60,281 bases of DNA from an uncultured Pirellulaceae bacterium (GTDB lineage: Bacteria > Planctomycetota > Planctomycetia > Pirellulales > Pirellulaceae), in contig CALDHM010000004.1 of the NCBI GenBank assembly GCA_937941455.1, positions 1 to 60,281 of the forward strand, written 5' to 3'. Under the pieces are notes generated by a model. It saw only the letters and a program-made list of their open reading frames with translations, was not told the DNA's origin and made no database searches. Positions 17,586-26,983 of the stretch are shown in pieces (position 1 is the first letter of the stretch; each line of letters starts with the position of its first letter). Position numbers and translations under genes: made by a program.

Positions 17586-18965
17586 ATGTTCCAAAATCTG
17601 ACACCTCGAGAGAAAAAACTTGCGATGCTCGTCGGCGGGCTTTTGCCGCTGGCGCTCATCTTCTGGATTGGCAGCTCGGTCAGCAATTACTATTTCGATT
17701 TGCGAAACAAGAAACGGCAACTGCTGACGCAAGTGCAAGACCAGCAACATAGTATCGACCAAATGATGTTGGCTCAGAAACGGCGGCTGTATTACGTCGG
17801 GTTGAGCGCTCCGGTCGACGCCCAATCGCGCAACGAGTATCAGAATTGGCTGACAGGGGAACTCGAACGAGCCCAGCTGAAATATGATGCTGTCTCGCCA
17901 AACAAATCCAGCAACACGCTGACTGCCGGTGACGGGCGAAAAATGGTTCCGGTAGCGGAGGAATTTACTTACAAGGTCAACGCTCGCGGCACGTTGCCCC
18001 AGATTGTCGCCTTTCTCGAGCGTTTCTACAGTCTCGAAATTTTGCATCGCATCAAGTCGATGGAAATCAAAAAGATCGCCAGCCGGGAAGAGGAACGCTT
18101 GCTGCGGCTCGATCTTGAGGTGCAACTGCTGCGATTGGTCGATGCTCCCAGTAGCCGCGAATTTCTCGCCGCCATAGAAGCGTCGAATGAGCAGGCTCGG
18201 CAATATGTGAAATCGATCGTTACCCGCGATTTCTTCGGCCCGGCTAATTCACCGCCACGTGTCGCTACCTCTTCCGAAAGTTTTCGAGTCCCTCTTGGCC
18301 GCGATTGGACCGACGTCAGATTTAAGGTTGACGCCAAGGACGACAATCCGAACGACCTGTTGAAATTCGAACTCTTGGAATCGAATTTGCCCGGCGTTGA
18401 ATTGATTCAGCATCATCCCGAGGCCAAATCTGCGGAGGTTGTGGCCTCGGACGTTCGGCCGGGGAGCTACCGCCTCAAAGTCGCTGTGACCGACTCGGGT
18501 ATTCCGCAGAAAACGACCCAAAAAACGATCACGATCGATGTCGAAAAAGAACGCGAGCGCGAGACACGTCAGCCTCCTCCGAAGTTCCAATACGCCACGA
18601 CCACCTTTTTGACGGGCCGCTCCGGCGATGTCTTATTTGTCAACAACAAGGCGGACAAAAACGGACTGAAGCATGTCAAAATCGGCGAGTCATTCGAATT
18701 GGACGATGCGACCTGGACTCTGATCTCGATTGACGGACGCACGGTAGTGCTCGAACGCAAGTCGAAGACCGGCACGGAACGCCTGACCTATCGGCTCGGT
18801 TCGACACTCGACAAGCCGATCGAAAAGAGCACGTCGAGCACCGCGACGAGTGCTCTTGAAGACAAAAGCGAAAGCAAGCAATCCGACGAAACCAGCGACC
18901 GGGACAGCACCGATAGCCGGTCGGACGGGGATCAAAAATCGGACGGCGGATCCCTGTCGAATTGA
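17586..18965 (+). CDS. GspM/PilO-like protein with a cadherin-like C-terminal extension
   Basis: The 459-residue protein has a short cytoplasmic start, one transmembrane helix (residues about 12-30), a coiled coil (RNKKRQLLTQVQDQQHSIDQ) and a ferredoxin-like PilO/GspM domain to about residue 200. It then has an immunoglobulin/cadherin-like region (FKVDAKDDNPNDLLKFELLE and YRLKVAVTDSGIPQ). The tail is low complexity, rich in Ser/Asp/Lys. GspM is normally about 160 residues, so the second half is an addition. It is the last gene of the operon; no secretin (gspD), gspC or prepilin peptidase follows. Confidence 0.7.
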   Translation: MFQNLTPREKKLAMLVGGLLPLALIFWIGSSVSNYYFDLRNKKRQLLTQVQDQQHSIDQMMLAQKRRLYYVGLSAPVDAQSRNEYQNWLTGELERAQLKYDAVSPNKSSNTLTAGDGRKMVPVAEEFTYKVNARGTLPQIVAFLERFYSLEILHRIKSMEIKKIASREEERLLRLDLEVQLLRLVDAPSSREFLAAIEASNEQARQYVKSIVTRDFFGPANSPPRVATSSESFRVPLGRDWTDVRFKVDAKDDNPNDLLKFELLESNLPGVELIQHHPEAKSAEVVASDVRPGSYRLKVAVTDSGIPQKTTQKTITIDVEKERERETRQPPPKFQYATTTFLTGRSGDVLFVNNKADKNGLKHVKIGESFELDDATWTLISIDGRTVVLERKSKTGTERLTYRLGSTLDKPIEKSTSSTATSALEDKSESKQSDETSDRDSTDSRSDGDQKSDGGSLSN

Positions 18966-19182
18966 GAGTCTATTCCAAAGCAACTCCTCGCTTGCCCTTC
19001 GTGCCGAAGTCGGGCCGCCGGCGGAAGGTCTTTCGACGGCTCTTGCTGGCAAGGCCGACGATCCTCGCTTACGCTGCGGGCTAAGGCCCGCGGTTTTGGG
19101 ATCGGCTTTGAATCGGTTCTCGATCGATGGCTAGCACGGCGGAAGGCTCCCGCAGCGGTTGCCGCTTAGGACGAGTGGCGAT
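18966..19182. repeat. Convergent intergenic region with repeat-like sequence and a short hairpin
   Basis: Between two convergent genes, CCTCGCTTACGCTGCGGGCT (19063-19082) resembles the dispersed repeat found at 7029 and 40764. A perfect 6-bp hairpin, GCGGGC (19076-19081) and GCCCGC (19086-19091), is followed by GGTTTTGGG and could act as a weak terminator for the secretion operon. Confidence 0.45.
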
Positions 19183-20604
19183 TTACTTTTCAGGCTTGGC
19201 TCGAATTGGCTGCCGTTGCTCGATGATGGCCAGGTCATCTCGATAGCCTGGCACCGCTGTTGGGTCATCCTTGGTTGCTCGTTGAATCGCCTCTGATATT
19301 TTCGCTTTGGCCTCGTCATACTGCTGCTGATTGGCCAGCGCTGCCGCCAGGACCTGATAGGACTTCGGGTCGTCGTTGCTGATCTCCATCAATTTGCGAG
19401 CGGTCTTCAGGGCGAGTTCACCATCGCGCAGGGAGTCCTTTGGGCACGTCGCATGGAACCAAGCGATTCCCGCCAGGGCTTCCGGCGACTCGGGGGCCAA
19501 CTCCAGGGATTTTTGGTAATCAGCCAGCGCGCGTTGCCACTGGCCACTGCGGAAATAGGTGTTGCCCCGATTGAAATAGACGAGCGGCGAGTCCGGCTGC
19601 AATTCCAGGGCCTTGGCGAAGTTCTGCAAAGCCGCCTCGTAATCCCCTTGGCTCGTCAGAACAATCCCACGATTCATATAGGGGGGGCCGAACTGCGGAT
19701 TCAGCTCGATTGCGCGATCGAAATCCGCGCGGGCGAGATCCGGTTTCTTTTGTTTGTAATGGATCCAACCGCGGGAATTGAAGGCAATCGCGTCCTGCGG
19801 GTTGAGTTCAACCGCGCGATCCGCAGACTCCAGCGCCCGCGGCAGGTTATTCAATTCCAAATACACATGGCTCCGGCCAATGAACAATTCGGGGATTCGC
19901 GGGTTGAGCTTTTCAGCTGCAGAATAGCTGGCAAGCGCCGATTCAATTTCTTGATTGGCGTGCTGAGCGTGGCCGAGGTTGATATAGTACCAGGGCTCGT
20001 TCGACTTGAGCTCGATCGCTTTCTTGAAATCGGCGATCGCCTTGGGATGATCCTGTAAGGCATAGTAAACCAACCCGCGGTTGTGGTAGGCGTGCACATA
20101 ATTCGGCTCGGCACGAATCGCTTCGGAGAACATGCCGATCGACTCGCGCAGGTTGCCGCGAGCTCGCAGAGCCCGGCCGAAATTGTTCAGAATGACTGCT
20201 GAATTGGGGTTGATCTTGCGGGCTCTGTCAAAATCGACCAGGGCTTCATCAAATCGCCCCAGTTCGAAGCGAATGACGCCCCGAGTCACTAGGGCGTTCA
20301 CGTCTTGGGGATTACTTGCGAGGGTCTTGCTGTAACGCTCTTCAGCCGCTTCTAGGGTCAATGCAATCCGCCTCGGAAACCAGCCCCGCACACCCTCGGC
20401 GTGATACCACTCAGTTCCGCGAACCGACTCGATTCCATTAAGTCGATAAATTTCTCCGGCACTCACGTTCCCTGTGATCTTGTCAACGATTTTCGTTTGA
20501 TAGTTTTCGATAACGACGATGGAGTCGCCGACTTTTTGCCCAAAAATTGCAGGGGTGACTATCATCATCGCAAGTAGCGACGCCGCGGAAAGAAGTTTGT
20601 TCAT
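19183..20604 (-). CDS. Secreted TPR-repeat protein with an N-terminal SH3-like segment
   Basis: The 473-residue protein has a signal peptide (MNKLLSAASLLAMMIVTPAIFG). A short SH3-like stretch follows (VGDSIVVIENYQTKIVD... GVRGWFPRR), and then eight to nine consecutive 34-residue TPR units from about residue 90 to 400, such as NPNSAVILNNFGRALRARGN and NPQFGPPYMNRGIVLTSQGD. It is probably a periplasmic protein-interaction scaffold; no catalytic domain is seen. The start at 20604 is chosen because it opens the signal peptide; 22 further upstream codons are open but implausible. It lies downstream of mnmE on the same strand, 170 bases away. Confidence 0.82.
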   Translation of the reverse strand: MNKLLSAASLLAMMIVTPAIFGQKVGDSIVVIENYQTKIVDKITGNVSAGEIYRLNGIESVRGTEWYHAEGVRGWFPRRIALTLEAAEERYSKTLASNPQDVNALVTRGVIRFELGRFDEALVDFDRARKINPNSAVILNNFGRALRARGNLRESIGMFSEAIRAEPNYVHAYHNRGLVYYALQDHPKAIADFKKAIELKSNEPWYYINLGHAQHANQEIESALASYSAAEKLNPRIPELFIGRSHVYLELNNLPRALESADRAVELNPQDAIAFNSRGWIHYKQKKPDLARADFDRAIELNPQFGPPYMNRGIVLTSQGDYEAALQNFAKALELQPDSPLVYFNRGNTYFRSGQWQRALADYQKSLELAPESPEALAGIAWFHATCPKDSLRDGELALKTARKLMEISNDDPKSYQVLAAALANQQQYDEAKAKISEAIQRATKDDPTAVPGYRDDLAIIEQRQPIRAKPEK

Positions 20605-20775
20605 AGGGTGATCTGGAGAGTGAGAAAGACAGCAACGATTCATGAGTGAGCACCCAAGCAAACGGCTCAAATCCGACAGGGCGAACGATTCACGACATGC
20701 CGATCATTTTATTTGGAAGCTGATTAATTGCCAAAGCGGTGCGACGCATTCGATTCTTTCCAAGGGACAGCCAAG

Positions 20776-22236
20776 CTATTTGCCGATGCAAAACCGGCTG
20801 AACAGCCGATCGAGAATTTCCTCGTTGTGGACCGCTCCTGTCAGCTCTCCCAAGGCGTGCAGGGCCAATCGTATATCGGCCGCAACCATTTCATCGCCCG
20901 CTTGGTTCGTCACGCTGTCGAGTGCCGACTGCAACGATCGTAGCGCTTGTTCTATGCCCTCGGCACAACGTATCCCCAGAATGCTCGCCGAGGGAGATTC
21001 CGCCTGGCGTTTCGTCAGAATCTCCAAAACGCAATCCAAAAGCTCTGGGCAGCCAATCCCAGTTTTTGCGCTGACAGCGATTGGCCCATGGAGCGGTACC
21101 GCATTTTTCAAAAGCCTGCGCAAGCTATCGACATAGGCTTTGCCAACACCCTGCAGGATAGTTTCAGGGAACAACAAGTCTGCCTTGGTGAACGCAACAA
21201 CGATGGGCACGGCAGAGTCGGCGAACCATGCCGCGACTTCGGCGGGCTCTGGGGGATCGGACGGTTCAACGCAGCAAACGGCGATATCTGCGCAACGTCG
21301 CGCGCGAGCCGTTTGTCGAGTCATCGAGCGATCGATTTCGTCGGTCGTTGATTCGCGGCGAGAGAGAGCGGCGTCGAGGACCGATCCGACGCCCGCCGTG
21401 TCGATGATTTCCAAAGCAATGTCGCGATGTTGGACGGTGCCCTGTAAATAATCGCGGGTGGTACCGGGTTCCGAGGAAACAATGGCGAGCGTTCGTCCCG
21501 CGAGGCGATTCAACAAACTGCTTTTTCCGGCATTTGGCCGACCGATTAAAACGACTTGCGGCAAGACCCGCGAGTCGCCGCGGCTCTCGAGTTGTTCGCG
21601 GATTTTTTGCAACTGATCGATGGCCTCGATGATGGTTGCCGCGACGGTGCAAGGCTGTACAAACGCGATATCTTCATCGACGAAATCGAGACCCGCTTCG
21701 ATGTCGGCGACAAGGTCGACCAGGTGTGCGCGGATTTGGGATAACGGATGCGCTAAACCGCCAGCTAGTTGTTCCAGTGCGAACTGAAATTGCGATTCAT
21801 TCTGAGCGTCGATGGCGGCGATGACCGCTTCGGCTTGTGTCAGGTCGATACGGCCACTCAGGAAGGCTCGTAGCGTAAATTCCCCCGGCCGCGCGGCGCG
21901 CGCACCGGTTTGGAACAGAGACTGCAGAATCAACTCCAACAAAGGTGGTGAACCAATCGTGTGCACTTCGGCCGTCGGCTGTCGCGTGTAGGAGACCGCC
22001 GTGGGCCAGTATAAAACTTCTGCCGGCACGGTATGCCCTGTCGCAAGCCGGAAATCGGCAGCAAAGCGACAAGGGCGTTGTCGACTCGCGCCGCCTGTGC
22101 CGATTCCCGGTCCCGGCAAAACTTGATTCAGACATTCGGCCACGCGAGGTCCGGAAATCCTCACGATACCGCGGGGGGCACTACCTGGCGCCGAGGCAAT
22201 GGCGGCAATCGTATCGTGGAGGGTCAGGTCAAGCAT
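20776..22236 (-). CDS. mnmE: tRNA uridine-5-carboxymethylaminomethyl modification GTPase MnmE
   Basis: With MnmG this protein modifies the wobble uridine of certain tRNAs. The 486-residue protein has the tetrahydrofolate-binding N-terminal domain (HDTIAAIASAPGSAPRGIVR), the helical domain, and an inserted G domain. The G domain shows G1 GRPNAGKSS, G2 PGTTRD, G3 DTAG and G4 TKAD. The C-terminus is FCIGK, with the conserved cysteine. It starts five bases after the yidC stop, and the yidC-mnmE order is conserved across bacteria. Confidence 0.96.
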   Translation of the reverse strand: MLDLTLHDTIAAIASAPGSAPRGIVRISGPRVAECLNQVLPGPGIGTGGASRQRPCRFAADFRLATGHTVPAEVLYWPTAVSYTRQPTAEVHTIGSPPLLELILQSLFQTGARAARPGEFTLRAFLSGRIDLTQAEAVIAAIDAQNESQFQFALEQLAGGLAHPLSQIRAHLVDLVADIEAGLDFVDEDIAFVQPCTVAATIIEAIDQLQKIREQLESRGDSRVLPQVVLIGRPNAGKSSLLNRLAGRTLAIVSSEPGTTRDYLQGTVQHRDIALEIIDTAGVGSVLDAALSRRESTTDEIDRSMTRQTARARRCADIAVCCVEPSDPPEPAEVAAWFADSAVPIVVAFTKADLLFPETILQGVGKAYVDSLRRLLKNAVPLHGPIAVSAKTGIGCPELLDCVLEILTKRQAESPSASILGIRCAEGIEQALRSLQSALDSVTNQAGDEMVAADIRLALHALGELTGAVHNEEILDRLFSRFCIGK

Positions 22237-22241
22237 CGACG

Positions 22242-24776
22242 TTAGCGTTTACGGTCGCGCTGTTTGCGGCGACGTTCGCGAATTTCGCGTTCTTTTTCCG
22301 GAGAAATAATCGTCGAGTTCTTCTTCTGCGCCGCGTCCAGTGCCTCGCGGAGTTTATCGAAAAAGCCGCCGCTGTTGCCCGTGTCGGTCGCAGGGCTTTT
22401 GTCGCGCCTTTCGCGAGGAGAAGGCTTCGGCTCGTAGGTTACTGTGTTGCCCCGGCTGGAGAATCCCGATTGGATCTCCTTGACGCGCTCCTCCGACAGC
22501 GTCGGTTTGGGCAGCAACTTCCGTTCGATGATCCCCCACAGACTGGACGTGATGAAATAGATGCACAAACCCGCGGGAACTTTGAAGAACAATACACCCA
22601 TGAACACCATCATGTAGGTCATGATCTTTTGGGTGATTCGTTGCTGTTCATCCGTCGGTGGCGGCATGAACATTTTCTGTTGGACAAGAAACAACGCAAT
22701 GGTGATCAGCGGCAAGATGTTGAAGTAAGGGCCCAGCCAGCCCGTTTCATTTCCCAAGAAGGACCACAAATAGTCTTTCCAGTAAAACAATTTGTCGGGA
22801 GCGGCCAGATTCGAGCACCAAGATACCCCTGGGATCAACGGTTGGTCACGCAACGCGATGTCAACCGACAGCCCCTTGTACAATCCAATCAAAACGGGAA
22901 TCTGCAGGAAGGCCGGCAAGCAACCGGCGGCGGGATTGTACTTGTATTTGCGGAACAATTCGCGTTGAGCCAAGCCCCGTTTTTCGAGGTCGTCCTTGTA
23001 CTTCTCCGCGATCGCTTTCAACTCCGGCGCAAACAATTGCATCATTTGGGCGTTCATCGCGGCCTTGCGACTGAGCGGATAAATCGCCAAGCGGACGATC
23101 ACTGTCAACAAAACGATTGCCAGGCCATAGCTAGTTTTGAAGGTCAACCAATACAAGGCGGACAACAACCAGCAGAGCAACTGCGAAAACCAACCGAACC
23201 AACCAAATACCCGCGTATTTTCCAGACCGTACTTTTCAAGTAAGGCCGTCTTTTTCGGCCCGGCGAAAATTTCGAATTGTTGCCGATATTCGCCACCAGC
23301 TGGAATCTGCAGTTGATCGAACATCACGAAGGAGCAGTCGACCTGACGAGCGTATCGCGCGTTGGCTTGCGTGATGGGGGTCGACGCAGCGTAGGCGATG
23401 GCACTGTAGCAGTGATATTCCGCCTCGGAATTGGTCGCAGCCTTGGCGGGCAACAGCGACAGATTGAAGTATTGAGTGTCGACACTCAGGAAATTCAATT
23501 GATTGCGCCGCGGATCAGCGCCTTGATGGGCCGGCGGGTCGATGATGAATTGCACGCGACTTGATTTCAGCGTGTCGTCCACAATCTGCGGACAGCCTTT
23601 GAACTTGAAACTGTTGCTCGCCGTCGAACTGATGATGTCCCTGGCTCCGGCGATATAGAATAGTGCAGTGGTCGATCCGTGAATCTTGTTTTGATACCAC
23701 CATCCCTCGGTCGTGGCGCCGGTTGGGCCATTAATTTCAAGGCCGATTTCGCACGGCGATTGACTTTGTTCGACCATGACGATCACCTCGAACTTCAGAT
23801 CAAAGCTGCGATCCGTCAGATCATGGATTTGTTGCTCGGTGAGGATGGGTAACGCGAACCGCTTGATCATCCGAATCGGCCCGGGCAATTCGAATTGCTG
23901 CGCTGTCTCTGGGGAAACTTCGTAGTGGAAATCGAGAACTTCGAATCCGTTCTCAGTTCGTCGCTCGTACGTCCACTCGCCATCCAGCATGCGCGGATCG
24001 AGCGGCACCCATTCCTTTTCCGACTTGATCGCTCGCAATTGCGTGCGGAAGCTCGGCGGGCTGGCGATTCCCGGCCCTACAAAGTCGACCTCGCGAGCGA
24101 GCATCTCCAGCGGTTGATCCGAGAGGGTGACTTCGGCGACTTGCGGCTCGGCAGCTTGACCATCGACCGGCCGAAGGAACTCGATGCGGACCTTTTGACC
24201 TGTTTTCGTTTTTCGCAACTGCTGCCGAAAATCGGCAGAGGATACTACCGGGACATCATCGAACGTGCGAATGATGTCCCCCGTGCGGATTCCAGCCGTG
24301 GCCGCGGGAGTCCCCTCGCCCGCACAACCAACCCGCAGGCCTCCCGAGGTGGGAGTCAACTCGAGTTGCCCAATGTAGCCACCAAAATGCTCGAGGTCGC
24401 GGTAGACATAATTTCCGCGGCGATCGCGAGCGTTGAGTTCGAGGCGCACGAGCGTCGCCCCCTTGGTGCTGAAGGTCGCCAGGTAGCGATGCTTCCCCTC
24501 TCGATCGAGCGAACCTAGCGTGACCAATTGCTCGGGCGGCGGTTGATTGGCAACCATCGCGGTTGCACCGTCGGCGGATTGGACCGCGACGTTCGTCTGC
24601 TCCTCGATCATTGGCTGTGGCGTGGCCGAATCGGCCGACGCTTCGCCCGCGGCAGCGTCCTGCGGGGGCCATCCAGCGGCAGATGCGGTTGCTACCTCGC
24701 CGAAACTCATCAAAATAGTCAAAAGTAGGCAGCCGACAACACGGAGAGGCGGGATCGATACAGATTTCGTATACAT
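22242..24776 (-). CDS. yidC: Membrane protein insertase YidC with an extra PDZ-like region
   Basis: YidC inserts and folds inner-membrane proteins. The 844-residue protein has an N-terminal membrane segment, a large periplasmic region and the conserved C-terminal insertase core from about residue 545 (TSYGLAIVLLTVIVRLAIYP, AGCLPAFLQIPVLIGLYKGL). A basic tail ends RRRKQRDRKR. It is much longer than the roughly 550 residues of proteobacterial YidC. Residues about 133-220 look like a PDZ domain (YIGQLELTPTSGGLRVG, AGIRTGDIIRTFDDVPV). It is directly upstream of mnmE and probably co-transcribed; rnpA and rpmH, the usual neighbours, were not seen. Confidence 0.93.
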   Translation of the reverse strand: MYTKSVSIPPLRVVGCLLLTILMSFGEVATASAAGWPPQDAAAGEASADSATPQPMIEEQTNVAVQSADGATAMVANQPPPEQLVTLGSLDREGKHRYLATFSTKGATLVRLELNARDRRGNYVYRDLEHFGGYIGQLELTPTSGGLRVGCAGEGTPAATAGIRTGDIIRTFDDVPVVSSADFRQQLRKTKTGQKVRIEFLRPVDGQAAEPQVAEVTLSDQPLEMLAREVDFVGPGIASPPSFRTQLRAIKSEKEWVPLDPRMLDGEWTYERRTENGFEVLDFHYEVSPETAQQFELPGPIRMIKRFALPILTEQQIHDLTDRSFDLKFEVIVMVEQSQSPCEIGLEINGPTGATTEGWWYQNKIHGSTTALFYIAGARDIISSTASNSFKFKGCPQIVDDTLKSSRVQFIIDPPAHQGADPRRNQLNFLSVDTQYFNLSLLPAKAATNSEAEYHCYSAIAYAASTPITQANARYARQVDCSFVMFDQLQIPAGGEYRQQFEIFAGPKKTALLEKYGLENTRVFGWFGWFSQLLCWLLSALYWLTFKTSYGLAIVLLTVIVRLAIYPLSRKAAMNAQMMQLFAPELKAIAEKYKDDLEKRGLAQRELFRKYKYNPAAGCLPAFLQIPVLIGLYKGLSVDIALRDQPLIPGVSWCSNLAAPDKLFYWKDYLWSFLGNETGWLGPYFNILPLITIALFLVQQKMFMPPPTDEQQRITQKIMTYMMVFMGVLFFKVPAGLCIYFITSSLWGIIERKLLPKPTLSEERVKEIQSGFSSRGNTVTYEPKPSPRERRDKSPATDTGNSGGFFDKLREALDAAQKKNSTIISPEKEREIRERRRKQRDRKR

Positions 24777-25040
24777 CAGGAGTCAGAAGCCGCGACTATT
24801 GAGGGTGCAACACGATCTCTCATTGTCGCCAATCACAGGCATTTGCAAAGGGCATTTCGCCGCATTTCCCCGAAATTCCTCTGCCGAATCGCCCGGGAAT
24901 CCGGCAAGGATTCAAACTGGTTTGCTGAAACGGTCGATGACCAAGAGTCTGTCAGCGCGGCGTTTTAAGATCGCCATTATTCACCCAGAGAGCCTCATTC
25001 CGCCGATCCATGGCATCGCGCCGCAGACCTCAGCCGCCGG
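24777..25040. other. Intergenic region upstream of yidC
   Basis: I see no rpmH or rnpA, no RNA gene and no clear promoter here. The genes on both sides are on the minus strand. Confidence 0.4.
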
Positions 25041-25802
25041 CTATTTCCCTTCCAGCAATCGTTTCCCAAAAAATTCATCCAATTCGGCAATTGCCAAGAT
25101 CTTTTCGCAAGCCGCCTGAACATTATACGGGACACGATGAAAGCGGATGGCGTTATCCTGCAGAGTCACATAGCAGCTGCGCGGGTCGCCGTCGCGGGGT
25201 TGCCCTACACTGCCGACATTCACCATCAGCTTCCGTTCACCTAACTCGTAAACCCCGCCGATTTCATCCGGGGAATAAAAACGGCAATTCTCGGTGAAGA
25301 TGCCGGGCACATGTGTATGCCCTTGGAAGCAGTACCGTTGAATGAACGAAAAGATTCGTTCGATCTTGCGTTGATTGTAAATATCCTCAGGAAAGACGTA
25401 TTCATTCAGCGGGCTGCGCGGCGAGCCATGCACGAACATGAAGTTCCCCGCGCGGTGGGTGCGGGGCAGTCGGACCAGGAACTCCCAACGTTCTTTTACT
25501 TCCGGTTGGTTGATGTCCTCCAATTGCCGACGCGTCCAAAAGATCGCCCTCTCAGCACCGCTACTGAATCCATCGGGGTCGAAAAGAGCGCCGTTGTCGT
25601 GGTTCCCCAGCAAGCACAGTTGAAAGCCACGGCAGCGATCGACGCATTCCCGCGGATTGGCGCCGTAGCCGACGATGTCCCCCAAGCAATAGATAGTGCC
25701 GATGTTCCGGGAGTGGATGTCGTGCAGCACCGCATCGAGGGCTTCGAGGTTACCGTGAATATCGCTGATGATGGCGATCGGTTGTGCAAACGATGGATTC
25801 AT
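25041..25802 (-). CDS. Calcineurin-like metallophosphatase (second of a tandem pair)
   Basis: This is a member of the YfcE/MJ0936-like metallophosphoesterases. Motifs in order are SDIHGN, LGDIVGYG, GNHDNG, FVHGSP and the metal-binding GHTH followed by VNVGSVGQPRDGDPRSCYV. All dimetal ligands are present. It is about 253 residues. It starts at the ATG at 25802; a GTG at 25814 is an alternative, and neither has an ideally spaced ribosome-binding site. It is 33 bases downstream of a close paralogue on the same strand, so it arose by tandem duplication. The substrate is unknown. Confidence 0.85.
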   Translation of the reverse strand: MNPSFAQPIAIISDIHGNLEALDAVLHDIHSRNIGTIYCLGDIVGYGANPRECVDRCRGFQLCLLGNHDNGALFDPDGFSSGAERAIFWTRRQLEDINQPEVKERWEFLVRLPRTHRAGNFMFVHGSPRSPLNEYVFPEDIYNQRKIERIFSFIQRYCFQGHTHVPGIFTENCRFYSPDEIGGVYELGERKLMVNVGSVGQPRDGDPRSCYVTLQDNAIRFHRVPYNVQAACEKILAIAELDEFFGKRLLEGK

Positions 25803-25835
25803 CTCAGCTGCCACGTCCTCAAATTGCCCGATCGA

Positions 25836-26594
25836 CTAACGACCTGTAATTAAGCGTTCCCCGAGCATGTTGTCCAGTTCAGGACAATCCAAAATCTTTT
25901 TGCGAGTCTTCTGAACGTCGTACTCGATTCGATGAAAGGCTATCGAATTCAAATCGAAATCGATGACCATATAGCAGGCACGTGGGTCTTCATCCCGCGG
26001 TTGCCCGACGCTGCCGACGTTGATCATCAGTTTTTCGTCCCCGAGGGGGTAAACGCTCCCGAAACTATCGGGGCTCAAGAACTTTCCTCCCTCAGTGAAA
26101 ATTCCTGGGATATGGGTATGTCCCTGAAAGCAGTACTTCTCCACCCGCTGAAACAGCGCCTGCATGCGAGCGGCCTCGTAGATGTGTTCCGGAAACACGT
26201 ACTCGTTGGTCGGGTCGCGCGGGCTGCCGTGCACGAACAAAAATGTTCCTTCGTCGTGCCTCCGCGGCAGCTCGCCGAGGAAGTCCCAGCGACCATCGGA
26301 AATTTCCATGTTGCGGCGATCGTTCTCCAGCTGAGCTCGCGTCCACATGATGGCCCGCAACGCGACCGGATTGAATCCCGGTGGATCGAATAAGGCAGCC
26401 TGATCGTGATTGCCGAGGATCGTCAAATCGGCAACTTTCATGATTGTGTCCAGGCAATACAGCGGGTCGGGACCGTAGCCGATGATGTCCCCGAGACAGA
26501 AAATCTGGTCGATCGACTGGCTGCGAATATGCCCCAGGACGGCGTCCAGTGCTTCCGCATTACTGTGGATATCGCTGATCAGAGCACGTTTCAC
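25836..26594 (-). CDS. Calcineurin-like metallophosphatase (first of a tandem pair)
   Basis: This 252-residue protein shares nearly the same motif series as its downstream neighbour: SDIHSN, LGDIIGYGPDP, GNHDQAALFDPPGF, FVHGSPRDPTNEYVFPE, GHTHIPGIF and INVGSVGQPRDEDPRACY. All metal-binding residues are conserved. Identity with the neighbour looks high in the core and lower in the C-terminal 30 residues. The gene is divergent from tsaB. The substrate is not predictable; related enzymes hydrolyse phosphodiesters or nucleotides. Confidence 0.86.
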   Translation of the reverse strand: MKRALISDIHSNAEALDAVLGHIRSQSIDQIFCLGDIIGYGPDPLYCLDTIMKVADLTILGNHDQAALFDPPGFNPVALRAIMWTRAQLENDRRNMEISDGRWDFLGELPRRHDEGTFLFVHGSPRDPTNEYVFPEHIYEAARMQALFQRVEKYCFQGHTHIPGIFTEGGKFLSPDSFGSVYPLGDEKLMINVGSVGQPRDEDPRACYMVIDFDLNSIAFHRIEYDVQKTRKKILDCPELDNMLGERLITGR

Positions 26595-26983
26595 CGCTCA
26601 GAATACCTTTCCTGGGAATGACGACCTGCGGCCGTGGGGGGAACAAGTGCCGGGGGATTCCGAATCGAACGAGGCCATTACGTATGGACCGTAAAACAAT
26701 TGGAGGTACCGTCTCGCGCCCACAAAAACTTTCGATCGTCTGGTGCAGCAAGAGGGATCACCCATGGTGGTTTGGTTCGGTAAACTGAATCGTATTCTAA
26801 AAAGTCTGTTACAGCGCCTGATTTATCGTCGATTTTGATCACGAAAACTGCGGGTTACCAAGTGGCAATCACCCTGCAAGTTTCGCTGACCGCCCCGCAT
26901 GGGTACGGGAGAATGACGATGAAAACAATGGCATAAGTTTAAAAACCGTGGGCCAATCTTGCAATCTTCCGTAATCCAAAAAT
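26595..26983. other. Divergent intergenic region without a recognised element
   Basis: The 389 bases between two divergent genes must contain both promoters. I found no strong consensus promoter, hairpin or repeat. Short open frames here have no recognisable product. Confidence 0.4.

Noticed and set aside
21945-23243. 432-residue plus-strand frame opposite mnmE and yidC
   Set aside because: Both minus-strand genes are unambiguous; this frame has no family similarity.
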